A DNA stretch of 64,000 bases from Spirosoma montaniterrae (GTDB lineage Bacteria > Bacteroidota > Bacteroidia > Cytophagales > Spirosomataceae): contig NZ_CP014263.1 in the NCBI RefSeq assembly GCF_001988955.1, positions 2,356,001-2,420,000 on the forward strand, read 5' to 3'. How positions within the stretch are numbered: position 1 is the stretch's first letter; every line of letters begins with the position of its first letter. Of this stretch, positions 17,139-26,376 are shown piece by piece. The notes beneath the pieces were generated by a model. The model ran no database searches, had not been told where the DNA came from, and saw only the letters and a list, made by a program, of their open reading frames with translations. Made by a program: the position numbers and the translations under genes.

Positions 17139-17914
17139 AAGTATCCATTATAACCGTCGTTTACAACGGAGCCGAACACATTCGGGATTGCATAGAGTCG
17201 GTGTTGAATCAGACGCATCCAACTATCGAATATATTATTATCGATGGAAAATCGACTGACGGGACCGTTGACATTGTTCAATCTTACGGCACGAAAGTTG
17301 CGCGATTTATCTCGGAGCCGGACAAGGGTCTATACGATGCCATGAACAAAGGCATCCGAATGGCAACCGGCGATGTGGTTGGCCTGCTGAATGCCGACGA
17401 TTTTTATCGGCATAATCGTGTGATCGCAAACATGGTCGCTTTGTTCGAAAAAACGGGCAGCGACGCTGTTTACGGGGATATGCTCTACGTAGACCGGACC
17501 GACACGCAGAAGCTGAAACGCTACTGGCGGTCGGGTTGGTATCGGGAAGGCGCGTTCAAGTGGGGGTGGATGCCCGGCCATTTATCGTTCTTTGCCAAGC
17601 GATGGCTTTATGAACAATATGGCCTGTTCCGACTCGATATGAAGAGCGCAGCCGACTACGAATTGCTCCTTCGATTCATCCACAAAAATAAGGCCAAACT
17701 GTCTTATATGAATGAAGTAACAATAGTGATGCGGGCTGGCGGAATTAGTAACAGCAGTGTTAAGAACCGTTTACGAGCCAATCGCGATGACAGGTTAGCC
17801 TGGGAACTAAATGGGGTAAAACCGTACTTCTTTACGTTATGGCTCAAGCCTTTACGTAAACTAACGCAGTATATTACCAAGCCTCCTGAGTTGCATCAGC
17901 GCGATGATCTGTAG
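17135..17914 (+). CDS. Glycosyltransferase family 2 (WcaA-like)
   Basis: A 259-residue GT2 enzyme started at GTG 17135, in a GTGA overlap with the acetyltransferase. KVSIITVVYNGAEHIRDCI, YIIIDGKSTDGTVDIV, SEPDKGLYDAMNKGI and LLNADD are the ordered motifs of the WcaA group; NADD is the metal site. The C-terminal SAADYELLLRF is also typical. It probably adds a sugar of the same polymer that the WcaF-like enzyme acetylates. It is the last gene before a 168-base gap in which I see no clear promoter or terminator. Confidence 0.88.
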   Translation: MKVSIITVVYNGAEHIRDCIESVLNQTHPTIEYIIIDGKSTDGTVDIVQSYGTKVARFISEPDKGLYDAMNKGIRMATGDVVGLLNADDFYRHNRVIANMVALFEKTGSDAVYGDMLYVDRTDTQKLKRYWRSGWYREGAFKWGWMPGHLSFFAKRWLYEQYGLFRLDMKSAADYELLLRFIHKNKAKLSYMNEVTIVMRAGGISNSSVKNRLRANRDDRLAWELNGVKPYFFTLWLKPLRKLTQYITKPPELHQRDDL

Positions 17915-18082
17915 CGACAAGGCCGTTTACTCAAATTATGCTTGCCAGTTAGTCAAAACCAGTGATTTTTACGACGAACACACCACAAAACCGCAAATAC
18001 GAATAGTGTGCGGCTTCGTTCGTGCGATAATCTTCCTGACAAAGCTCTACGGAGCATAGTCGGGCTTTAATCAGCCAACCCT

Positions 18083-19291
18083 ATGAATATAGATCTCTTC
18101 ATCGCCTTTTTACAAAATAAGTTCACGAGTGATCTGTTTACCCTGAGTTTATACCAGTGTATCTTATCGTTTCTTGTGGCTTGCTTTATATCGGTCGTCG
18201 CCATTCCGGTTGTCATCAAGATTTCTGAACTGAAGTCGCTGATGGAGAAACCCGGCGAACGACGTGCCCACACAACCCCAACGCCCACGTTTGGGGGGAT
18301 AGCGATTTATGCTGCTATCCTGATTGCGTATTTCCTCTGGCCCAGTATCGACCAAACAGACGTGTACCGCACCAATCTATCGGTGGCCGGTATGACGATC
18401 CTGTTTTTCATCGGTATCAAAGACGATTTGGTTGGCCTCGATCCGAACAAAAAAATACTGTTTCAGGTCATGGCCGCCATGATTCTGATTTTCTTCGGCA
18501 ACCTGCGCGTCGATTACCTCTACGGTATCATGGGTTTCCACCATATCGAAGAGGTAATCAGCATTCTGCTCACCTGCTTTATCTTCATTGCGCTAACCAA
18601 TGCCATTAATCTCATCGACGGTATCGACGGTTTGGCGGGCGGCATTGCTACTATTGCCAGTGCTACTTTCGGCGGCTGGTTTCTGCTGACCGACCATTTC
18701 ACAATGGCCTGTTTAGCCTTTACAATGGCTGGCGCATTAGTTGGCTTCCTTCGGTTCAACTTCTCGAAGACCAGCAAAATTTTCATGGGCAACACGGGTT
18801 CGCTGATTATTGGCTTTATGCTGGCGTTTTTTGCCGTGCGCTTTGTGAACCTGAATGCTTCGTTCCGTTATGAACCAACGGCCTTTTTCAACGCGCCTAT
18901 TATAGCTATCGTTATCCTGATCGTTCCTATTTTCGACACACTGCGGGTGTTTCTGGTGCGTATTCTGGCCGGGCGGTCTCCTTTTTCGGCTGACCGGAAT
19001 CACATGCACCACATTCTGCTCGATAACGGTCTGTCGCACGCGGGGGCTACGGCGGTCCTGTGCGGGGTTTCGTTAGTGAATACCGTCTTGTTTCTGCTTT
19101 TCCATCGCAACATTTCCAACACGCAGTCGCTGCTGATTCTGGGCGGGCTGTTTGGCCTTTACATGGTTGTCAGCTTTACGCTCAAGATGCGGGTAAAAAT
19201 CGTGAGTACGCATCCGCGCCGACGCAGAGCCGTACTACGCCGGGAGTTACAAAGCGGCCTGATTGGCAAACGAATCGTCGATTATTTATAG
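18083..19291 (+). CDS. Undecaprenyl-phosphate sugar-1-phosphate transferase (WecA/MraY family)
   Basis: A 402-residue polytopic membrane protein with about ten or eleven transmembrane segments. FIGIKDDLVGL has the D-D pair that binds magnesium, NAINLIDGIDGLAGG is the catalytic N-x3-D-x2-D block, and SADRNHMHHILLDNGLSH is the HIHH-type loop that marks the WecA rather than the MraY group. It transfers a sugar phosphate from a UDP-sugar to undecaprenyl phosphate, starting the lipid-linked repeat unit. It closes the polysaccharide locus and converges on the ClC gene with a 64-base gap. Confidence 0.9.
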   Translation: MNIDLFIAFLQNKFTSDLFTLSLYQCILSFLVACFISVVAIPVVIKISELKSLMEKPGERRAHTTPTPTFGGIAIYAAILIAYFLWPSIDQTDVYRTNLSVAGMTILFFIGIKDDLVGLDPNKKILFQVMAAMILIFFGNLRVDYLYGIMGFHHIEEVISILLTCFIFIALTNAINLIDGIDGLAGGIATIASATFGGWFLLTDHFTMACLAFTMAGALVGFLRFNFSKTSKIFMGNTGSLIIGFMLAFFAVRFVNLNASFRYEPTAFFNAPIIAIVILIVPIFDTLRVFLVRILAGRSPFSADRNHMHHILLDNGLSHAGATAVLCGVSLVNTVLFLLFHRNISNTQSLLILGGLFGLYMVVSFTLKMRVKIVSTHPRRRRAVLRRELQSGLIGKRIVDYL

Positions 19292-19355
19292 GCATTGACC
19301 CTCTCCCGCAGTTGGGTTATTGTGTGTCAGCGGTTAAGAGCCGGTCTGTTTTCAT

Positions 19356-20657
19356 CTACAGGTCGGATAACTTCCGCCCCTGCTGACGCCCCCAGAAAAG
19401 GTGTTTGGACTGACCGACGACCTGTGAGCCATAAATACCCCGATGCCCTGAACACAAATAGGCCATTATGCAGGCAATGGCAACATAGGGGCCACAAGCC
19501 ACACCGAAGAGTTCAAGTGCCATAAGTATGCAGGCTAATGGTGTATTGGCAGCCCCCGCAAAAACGGCGACAAATCCCATCCCTGCCAGCAGGGCTATTG
19601 GCAGCGGTATCCAGCAGGCCAGGGCGTTGCCTAATGTAGCGCCCATAAAAAATAACGGTGTTACCTCCCCTCCTTTAAATCCCGCCCCCAACGTCAAAGC
19701 GGTAAACAGCAGTTTCATGGCAAAGTCGGGCGGTGGCAGCGGCTGCTCAAAAGCCTGAACAATAACGGGTATGCCCAAACCTATATAACGGGTAGTTCCG
19801 ATAACCCACACGAACCCGGCTACCACAGCCCCTCCCACTAACGGGCGCAAGGGGGGGAAAGCAATCCAGCGTTTAAATGTGAGGCTCGTAACGTGCGTCA
19901 ATTTGCCGAATACTATGGCACACCCGCCAAAAGCCACACCCGCCAACGCGGCATAGAAGGCATATTCGGGCGTAAGTGGAGGCACTGTATCGATGTGATA
20001 ATGGGTATGTCCAACCTGCCACCACCGTGTCACATAATCGGCACCCAAAGCGGCCCCAAAAGCGGGCAGAATGGCTTCATAGCTGATGCGGCCAATTAAA
20101 AATACTTCCAGGCCGAACACGGCTCCAGCCAGTGGAGTGCCAAACACAGCCCCAAAACCAGCACTGATTCCGGCAATCAGCACCAACCGGCGGTCGCGGG
20201 GGCGCAAACGAAATAATGCGGTGAACTGGTCGGCGATGGCACCGCCCATTTGCAGAGCCGTACCTTCCCGACCAGCCGAACCGCCGAACAAATGTGTACC
20301 CAGCGTTCCGGCCAGCACGAGCGGAGCCATGCGGAAACGAATGCGCGTTGCAGGCCGGTGAATGTTGTCTAACAGCAGGTTGTTCCCTCCTTCAACGGAA
20401 CTACCTACGTAGTGATACAGCAACCCAATCAGGAACCCGCCAACAGGCAGTAATGCAATGACCCAGCTATTCGCTTCCCGCCAGGAAGTCACCCAATCGA
20501 GCGATACCAGAAAAAAAGCTGATGCAGAGCCAACGCTAACGGAAATCAGCGCGGTCAGCATCAGCCATTTTGCCACAAAAAAGGGCAATGGAAACAGGCG
20601 AATCAGCCGGGCAAGCTGACGATAACGAGCCACTGTGAGAAGCGCGGCAGCCATCAT
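19356..20657 (-). CDS. ClC family chloride channel/transporter
   Basis: A 433-residue membrane protein. GGSAGREGTALQMGGA is the ClC selectivity motif G-x-x-G-R-E-G-P with Thr in place of the usual Pro; GFGAVFGTPLAGAVFGLEVF is the second and GAGFKGGEVTPLFFMGATLG the third. The GREG glutamate is the gating glutamate, and its presence allows either proton-coupled exchange or channel activity. ATGATG directly follows the stop codon of the ABC-F gene (TGA at 20658-20660), so the two are almost certainly translated from one message. That pairing has no obvious biochemical logic. Confidence 0.88.
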   Translation of the reverse strand: MMAAALLTVARYRQLARLIRLFPLPFFVAKWLMLTALISVSVGSASAFFLVSLDWVTSWREANSWVIALLPVGGFLIGLLYHYVGSSVEGGNNLLLDNIHRPATRIRFRMAPLVLAGTLGTHLFGGSAGREGTALQMGGAIADQFTALFRLRPRDRRLVLIAGISAGFGAVFGTPLAGAVFGLEVFLIGRISYEAILPAFGAALGADYVTRWWQVGHTHYHIDTVPPLTPEYAFYAALAGVAFGGCAIVFGKLTHVTSLTFKRWIAFPPLRPLVGGAVVAGFVWVIGTTRYIGLGIPVIVQAFEQPLPPPDFAMKLLFTALTLGAGFKGGEVTPLFFMGATLGNALACWIPLPIALLAGMGFVAVFAGAANTPLACILMALELFGVACGPYVAIACIMAYLCSGHRGIYGSQVVGQSKHLFWGRQQGRKLSDL

Positions 20658-22301
<1,644 letters not shown>

Positions 22302-22314
22302 TCAGATTGAGCCG

Positions 22315-22322
22315 CAAAGGTA
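22315..22322 (-). promoter_or_regulatory. Promoter -7 box for the ABC-F/ClC operon
   Basis: On the minus strand this reads TACCTTTG, a full match to TAnnTTTG, 29 bases upstream of the ABC-F start codon. No TTG at the usual -33 distance was found, so it is only moderately supported. Confidence 0.45.
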
Positions 22323-22442
22323 CAAAATTTTACCGGGAAAGGCGAGACGATACGTTGTTCGGCCAACAAATCATATGTCAACAATAGACCACTATTCTTT
22401 TGTTGAAATATATTAACTTCGGCTTATCAAACCCATTCGCTC

Positions 22443-23108
22443 ATGCTCCAGCCGACAACACTCCGGTTCCTGACCGACCTCAAAGCCAATAACGAAAAGC
22501 CGTGGTTCGATGCCAACCGGCGCACGTATGAAGCCGCCCGCGCCGACGTTGTGCAGCTTACAACGACGCTAATCGACGGCCTCAACGCCAGCGACCCCGA
22601 CATTGCGGGGGCATCGTTACAACCGAAAAAGTGTATCTTCCGCATCAACCGCGACGTGCGTTTTTCGGCCAACAAATCGCCCTATAAAACCAATTTTGGC
22701 GCGTGGTTCAGCAAAGGCAGCAAACACGTAAATGCTGCCGGATATTACCTGAACATTGAACCGGGCGGTAGTTTTGTGGCCGGTGGTTTGTATATGCCCG
22801 ACGCGCCCCTGCTGGCGGCTATTCGGCAGGAAATCGATTACACAGTTGACGAATTCAATCAAATTCTGACAGCACCAACGTTCACTGCTTATTACGATGG
22901 GCTGAACCGCGACGACGTGCTACAACGCCCGCCCAAAGGTTACGCGGCTGATAATCCGGCCATCGAATACCTTAAATTAAAAAGCTTTACGGCCTGGCAC
23001 CGCCTGCCCGACGACGCCCTGACCCAACCCAATCTGGCTCAACACGTACTGGCAGCCTTCGCAGCCCTACAACCGTTAGTGACCTATCTGAACCGGGCCG
23101 TTTCATGA
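22443..23108 (+). CDS. DUF2461 family protein (TIGR02453)
   Basis: A 221-residue cytoplasmic protein. TLRFLTDLKANNEKPWFDANR at the start, the middle motif FRINRDVRFSANKSPYKTNFGAWF, and GGSFVAGGLYMPDAPLLAAIRQEID are the conserved blocks of DUF2461. The family has no established role that I know of; basic residues in RDxRFSxxKxPYKT suggest a phosphate or nucleic-acid ligand, but that is a guess. It converges on the S10 peptidase gene, and the entire gap between the two stops is a heptamer repeat array. Confidence 0.85.
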   Translation: MLQPTTLRFLTDLKANNEKPWFDANRRTYEAARADVVQLTTTLIDGLNASDPDIAGASLQPKKCIFRINRDVRFSANKSPYKTNFGAWFSKGSKHVNAAGYYLNIEPGGSFVAGGLYMPDAPLLAAIRQEIDYTVDEFNQILTAPTFTAYYDGLNRDDVLQRPPKGYAADNPAIEYLKLKSFTAWHRLPDDALTQPNLAQHVLAAFAALQPLVTYLNRAVS

Positions 23109-23123
23109 GTGATAAGTGGGCAA

Positions 23124-23214
23124 ACTCATCACTCATCACTCATCACTCATCACTCATCACTCATCACTCATCACTCATCACTCATCACTCATCACTCATC
23201 ACTCATCACTCATC
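23124..23214. repeat. Tandem heptamer array, 13 copies of ACTCATC
   Basis: Thirteen perfect head-to-tail copies of ACTCATC run from 23124 to 23214, followed by a partial ACT. The array fills the gap between the convergent DUF2461 and S10 peptidase genes and ends one base before the peptidase stop codon. Perfect identity suggests recent slippage and variable copy number. It does not resemble CRISPR: the unit is 7 bases and has no spacers. Confidence 0.95.
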
Positions 23215-23215
23215 A

Positions 23216-24718
23216 CTACCTACCGGCTGACTTATAAAAATCGGCAATCACGCGGGTCATCTGTATCAGTGCGGGTTTGTCGATATACATCATGTGGCCG
23301 GCCTCGTAGAACGACTGCGTAACGTTCGCTTTCAGGGCTGGGTCGAGCATCATGTGCGCGAAGGTATAGTCGGTAGCGAAGTAGGGTGTTGCCATGTCAT
23401 AATAGCCGTTACAGACGTGAACTTTCAGATACGGGTTCTTGGTCATGGCCTGCCGCAGCGTTTCGGCGGTGTTCAGGAACTGGTTCTGTACGTTGGCGTA
23501 GCTCCAGGGCCGCACCCGCCCGGTCAGGATTTCGTAAGGCAGGTCGTTTTTTACTTTCAGTACCCGGTGCAGGTGGTCGTTGACGGCGGTGGTAAATGGG
23601 CCGTAGATCGTGGCGTTGTAGCTGGGGTCGAACTCGTAGGTTTCGCCTGCCCGGTCGTAGTCGGAAGCGATAAATCGACCATCGAGCCGACCTACGGTTT
23701 TGCCTTGTTTACGGAGCAACTCTTTCGTAAAGCGGTCGTCGCGGATGCGCAGATTGCAGCGTTGCAGATAATCGGTCGAAAGGCCCGTAAACTTGCTCAA
23801 TTGGGCGGCCACGGTTTGCCGTTCGGCGGGGGTCAGGCGGTCGCCTTTCATCAGCGCGAGTGTGTAGTCGCCTATGGCGTATTTTTCGACCTCGGCCAGT
23901 AGCGTTTTGAGGTCGCTGTAGGCAGGCACCTGTTTGTGATACCAGGCCATCGCTGCATAAGTGGGCAGAAACAGGCTATAGGGCAGTTCGTTGCCGCTGA
24001 TAAAAAAGTCGCCGGTAGCGAAATCGAGTACCGCCGAGATCAGCACAATCCCATTCAGAAACAGTCCGTGCCGGTCCTGCAAATACCCCGATAGCCCCGC
24101 CGAGCGCGTGGTGCCGTAACTTTCGCCCGATAAGAATTTGGGCGACGCCCATCGGTCGTAGCGGGTAGTGTAGAGCCGTATAAAATCGCCAACTGACTGA
24201 ATATCTTCTGTATAGCCCGTAAATTCTTTTTTATCGATGCCTTCTGCCGGGCGGCTATAGCCGGTCATAACGGGGTCGATGAACACTAAATCGGTAAAGG
24301 CCAGCCACGTAAACTCGTTGTCGGCAACGGTATACGGCGGAGCCAGCATCCGGCCATCGTCGCCCATCAGAATGCGTTTGGGTCCGAGCGCGCCCATGTG
24401 CAACCACACCGAAGCCGACCCTGGCCCGCCGTTGTAGGTATATGTAATGGGGCGCGTGGCGGGGTTCAGAACGCCATCGCGGGTGTAGGCAACAAAGAAA
24501 ATATTGCCTTTCACTTTGCCCGTTTCATCACGTTGAGGCAGGTAGCCCGCTGTGGCCGTGTAGTTAATCTTTTCCCCATTCAGGGTAATGGTGTGTTTCG
24601 TTATCGACAGGTCTGGGTCGGGCGCATTACCGGAAATAACGGGTTGTTCGGGTCTCTGGGCGAAGACCCAGCCAGCAAAAACACACAGCAGGCAAAGGGT
24701 GAGGAATGATGTTTTCAT
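23216..24718 (-). CDS. Secreted S10 family serine carboxypeptidase
   Basis: A 500-residue protein started at ATG 24718, which gives a clear signal peptide (KTSFLTLCLLCVFAGWVFAQ, residues 2-21); an upstream in-frame ATG at 24739 would bury it. The oxyanion block YNGGPGSASVWLH is at about residues 95-107, catalytic Ser200 is in GESYG, and the Asp and His are in NGYYDMATP and GHMMYID near the end. S10 enzymes remove C-terminal residues at acid pH; this one is probably periplasmic or secreted. A promoter whose -33 TTG lies in a palindromic element is placed just upstream. Confidence 0.9.
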   Translation of the reverse strand: MKTSFLTLCLLCVFAGWVFAQRPEQPVISGNAPDPDLSITKHTITLNGEKINYTATAGYLPQRDETGKVKGNIFFVAYTRDGVLNPATRPITYTYNGGPGSASVWLHMGALGPKRILMGDDGRMLAPPYTVADNEFTWLAFTDLVFIDPVMTGYSRPAEGIDKKEFTGYTEDIQSVGDFIRLYTTRYDRWASPKFLSGESYGTTRSAGLSGYLQDRHGLFLNGIVLISAVLDFATGDFFISGNELPYSLFLPTYAAMAWYHKQVPAYSDLKTLLAEVEKYAIGDYTLALMKGDRLTPAERQTVAAQLSKFTGLSTDYLQRCNLRIRDDRFTKELLRKQGKTVGRLDGRFIASDYDRAGETYEFDPSYNATIYGPFTTAVNDHLHRVLKVKNDLPYEILTGRVRPWSYANVQNQFLNTAETLRQAMTKNPYLKVHVCNGYYDMATPYFATDYTFAHMMLDPALKANVTQSFYEAGHMMYIDKPALIQMTRVIADFYKSAGR

Positions 24719-24736
24719 GCAGGTTCTGGAGAAAAA

Positions 24737-24764
24737 CAAATGTACGGAATAAACCCCACCCCAA
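24737..24764 (-). promoter_or_regulatory. Promoter of the S10 peptidase gene, -33 TTG inside a palindrome arm
   Basis: On the minus strand, TTG (24764-24762), a 17-base spacer and TACATTTG (24744-24737) fit the Bacteroidetes pattern TTG-N17-23-TAnnTTTG. The -7 box is unique sequence; the TTG is within the left arm of the palindromic element 24753-24848. A start near 24730 would give a leader of only about a dozen bases. Confidence 0.5.
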
Positions 24765-24848
24765 CCCCTCCCCGTTAGGGAGGAGCTTACTCGCGTAAGC
24801 TTCTTCAGAAGTAAGTCCCTCCCTAACGGGGAGGGGTTGGGGTGGGGT
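24753..24848. repeat. Palindromic intergenic element, 31-bp perfect arms (C-rich family)
   Basis: Arms 24753-24783 and 24818-24848 are perfect reverse complements of 31 bases (ACCCCACCCCAACCCCTCCC at the outer end). The 34-base centre contains a smaller hairpin, AGCTTAC-TCGC-GTAAGCT. The element lies between the S10 peptidase start and the MocR stop; the right arm encodes the last nine residues and the stop of the MocR gene. The C-rich outline resembles the element in polA at 37396-37491. It has no ORF or transposase of its own. Confidence 0.9.
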
Positions 24849-26304
24849 AAAGCACCCGTTTCAGCACAGCCACGGCCTGTTCCAACTCCTGTTCTGTGCT
24901 CGATGCGAAACCAAGCCGCGTGCCATTAAGTTGGCGACCCGGTGGGTTGTGGGTCAGGCCCGATGACAGAAACAACCCGGCCTGACCGGCTCGTTCGACC
25001 ATTTTCGGCATATCGATGTTCGGGTCGAACTGCGCCCATACGGCCATGCCACCGTCGGGTTTCTGGAATGTCAGCCTGTCAGATAGTTCGGTAGAGAGCA
25101 GGTTGCAGAAATAATTGCGCCGGGCATGGTAGGTGCGCAGTGCTTTCCGGAAATGGCGTTTCATGTCGCCATCCTTAAACAGTTGCGCAACGGCAAATTC
25201 AAGAATCTGGTCGCCCTGCCGGTCGATGATGCGCCGAAGCCGGGCCAGTTCATCGATCAGAGCCGTGGGTGCTACCACATACCCCACCCGAAAGGCCGGT
25301 GCCACCGACTTCGTGAGCGACCCCACATACACCACCATGCCGTTTCGGTCGGCACTTGCCAGTGGCAGAATGGGGCGGCTCAGGTAGTGAAAATCATAAT
25401 CATAGTCATCCTCCAGAATTGCAAAGCCGTATTGTTCAGCCAGTTGCAACAACCGAACGCGTCGGTCGGCCCGCAGCGTAACGGTGGTGGGGTAATGATG
25501 GTGGGGCGTTACATACACCAGCCGCACAGTCTGACGCGCACACAACGCAGCCAACGCTTCTACGTCCAGCCCGTGTTCATCGACTGCCACGGTCAGCAGC
25601 GTGGCTCCAGTCTGCCGAATGTTCATAGTGGCTCCGGCCCAAGTGGTTTCGCCCGTTACGGCCACGTCGCAGGGGCGCAACAGCGTTTGGCAGGTCAGAT
25701 AAAGCCCCATAATACTCCCCCGCCCCACCAGCACATTATCGGGTGTGGTTTGCAGCCCGCGTGTTTCGTTGAGGTGCCGCGACAGTTGTTCGCGCAGGAG
25801 CGGGTGGCCTTTCGTATCGGCATAACCAAAATGCTGTTGCGGATTACCCCACCGGAAATAGGACCGGTAGGCACGCGCCAACTCGGCCATCGGTGCCAGC
25901 CGAACGTCAGGAAAGCCATCATCTAACGTCAGCCCGCCGGAGTTTATCAGCAATGGCCGGTGCAGCGCGGGGTGGGTTTCGACTGTATAGCCGGGTTGTT
26001 GATTAATGGCTGTTTCCGTTTCCGCCAACGGTTGCGGTTTTACCTCCGGCAGGTGCATTGCCACAAACGTCCCACTCCCCGACCGACTTTCGAGCCAGCC
26101 CTGTACCAGTCCTTCGTCGTAAGCAGCGACAATAGTTTGCCGGTTTACGCCCAATAAGTTAGCCAACTGGCGCGTACCCGGTAACCGCTGCCCCGCCGAT
26201 AGCGTACCGGCCTGAATCAACTGATGCAGTTGATCACTGATCTGCACAAACACGGGTGTAGCCGTTGTTTTGTCGACGGTCAGAAGCGTGGCGTAAGGAA
26301 GCAT
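24823..26304 (-). CDS. MocR/PdxR-type GntR regulator with aminotransferase domain
   Basis: A 493-residue fusion. Residues 10-85 form a GntR winged helix (PVFVQISDQLHQLIQAGTLS, then LPGTRQLANLLGVNRQTIVAAYDEL-like helix). The rest is a class I aminotransferase fold with AILEDDYDYDFHY and a PLP lysine in VGSLTKSVAPAFRVGY. MocR proteins sense PLP or amino compounds, often pyridoxal or GABA. The C-terminal tail LYPTPTPPR is encoded by a palindromic element that also provides the stop codon, so the original end may have been different. The gene lies downstream of GH97 on the same strand. Confidence 0.9.
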   Translation of the reverse strand: MLPYATLLTVDKTTATPVFVQISDQLHQLIQAGTLSAGQRLPGTRQLANLLGVNRQTIVAAYDEGLVQGWLESRSGSGTFVAMHLPEVKPQPLAETETAINQQPGYTVETHPALHRPLLINSGGLTLDDGFPDVRLAPMAELARAYRSYFRWGNPQQHFGYADTKGHPLLREQLSRHLNETRGLQTTPDNVLVGRGSIMGLYLTCQTLLRPCDVAVTGETTWAGATMNIRQTGATLLTVAVDEHGLDVEALAALCARQTVRLVYVTPHHHYPTTVTLRADRRVRLLQLAEQYGFAILEDDYDYDFHYLSRPILPLASADRNGMVVYVGSLTKSVAPAFRVGYVVAPTALIDELARLRRIIDRQGDQILEFAVAQLFKDGDMKRHFRKALRTYHARRNYFCNLLSTELSDRLTFQKPDGGMAVWAQFDPNIDMPKMVERAGQAGLFLSSGLTHNPPGRQLNGTRLGFASSTEQELEQAVAVLKRVLYPTPTPPR

Positions 26305-26310
26305 GGCTTT

Positions 26311-26376
26311 AGTGAAAAGTGAAAAAGTGAAAAGTGAGTCAGTATCTGTACTTTTAACTTTTCATTTTTCACTTTT
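26311..26376. repeat. Palindromic A/T-rich element (AGTGAAAA family), copy 1
   Basis: The left half (26311-26338) is built from AGTGAAAAGTGAAAAAGTG words and the right half (26350-26376) from the reverse complement, ACTTTTAACTTTTCATTTTTC. Arms are imperfect. It fills the gap between the GH97 stop and the MocR start, and its right half encodes the last residues of GH97 (KVKSEK). A second copy with the same words is at 32693-32757. Confidence 0.8.

Noticed and set aside
17915..18082. Possible RNA gene in the 168-base gap before the WecA-like gene
   Set aside because: No cloverleaf, riboswitch-like core or strong hairpin could be drawn.
23124..23214. Repeat array as a possible CRISPR
   Set aside because: The unit is 7 bases with no spacers and no cas genes nearby.
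23116..23322. Open plus-strand frame giving a peptide of repeated LITHHSS units
   Set aside because: It is produced only by translating the heptamer array; a 7-base unit stays open by chance and the frame then enters the antisense of the S10 peptidase gene.
25126..25926. 266-codon open frame on the plus strand
   Set aside because: It is antisense to the aminotransferase domain of the MocR gene and has low-complexity composition typical of shadow frames.
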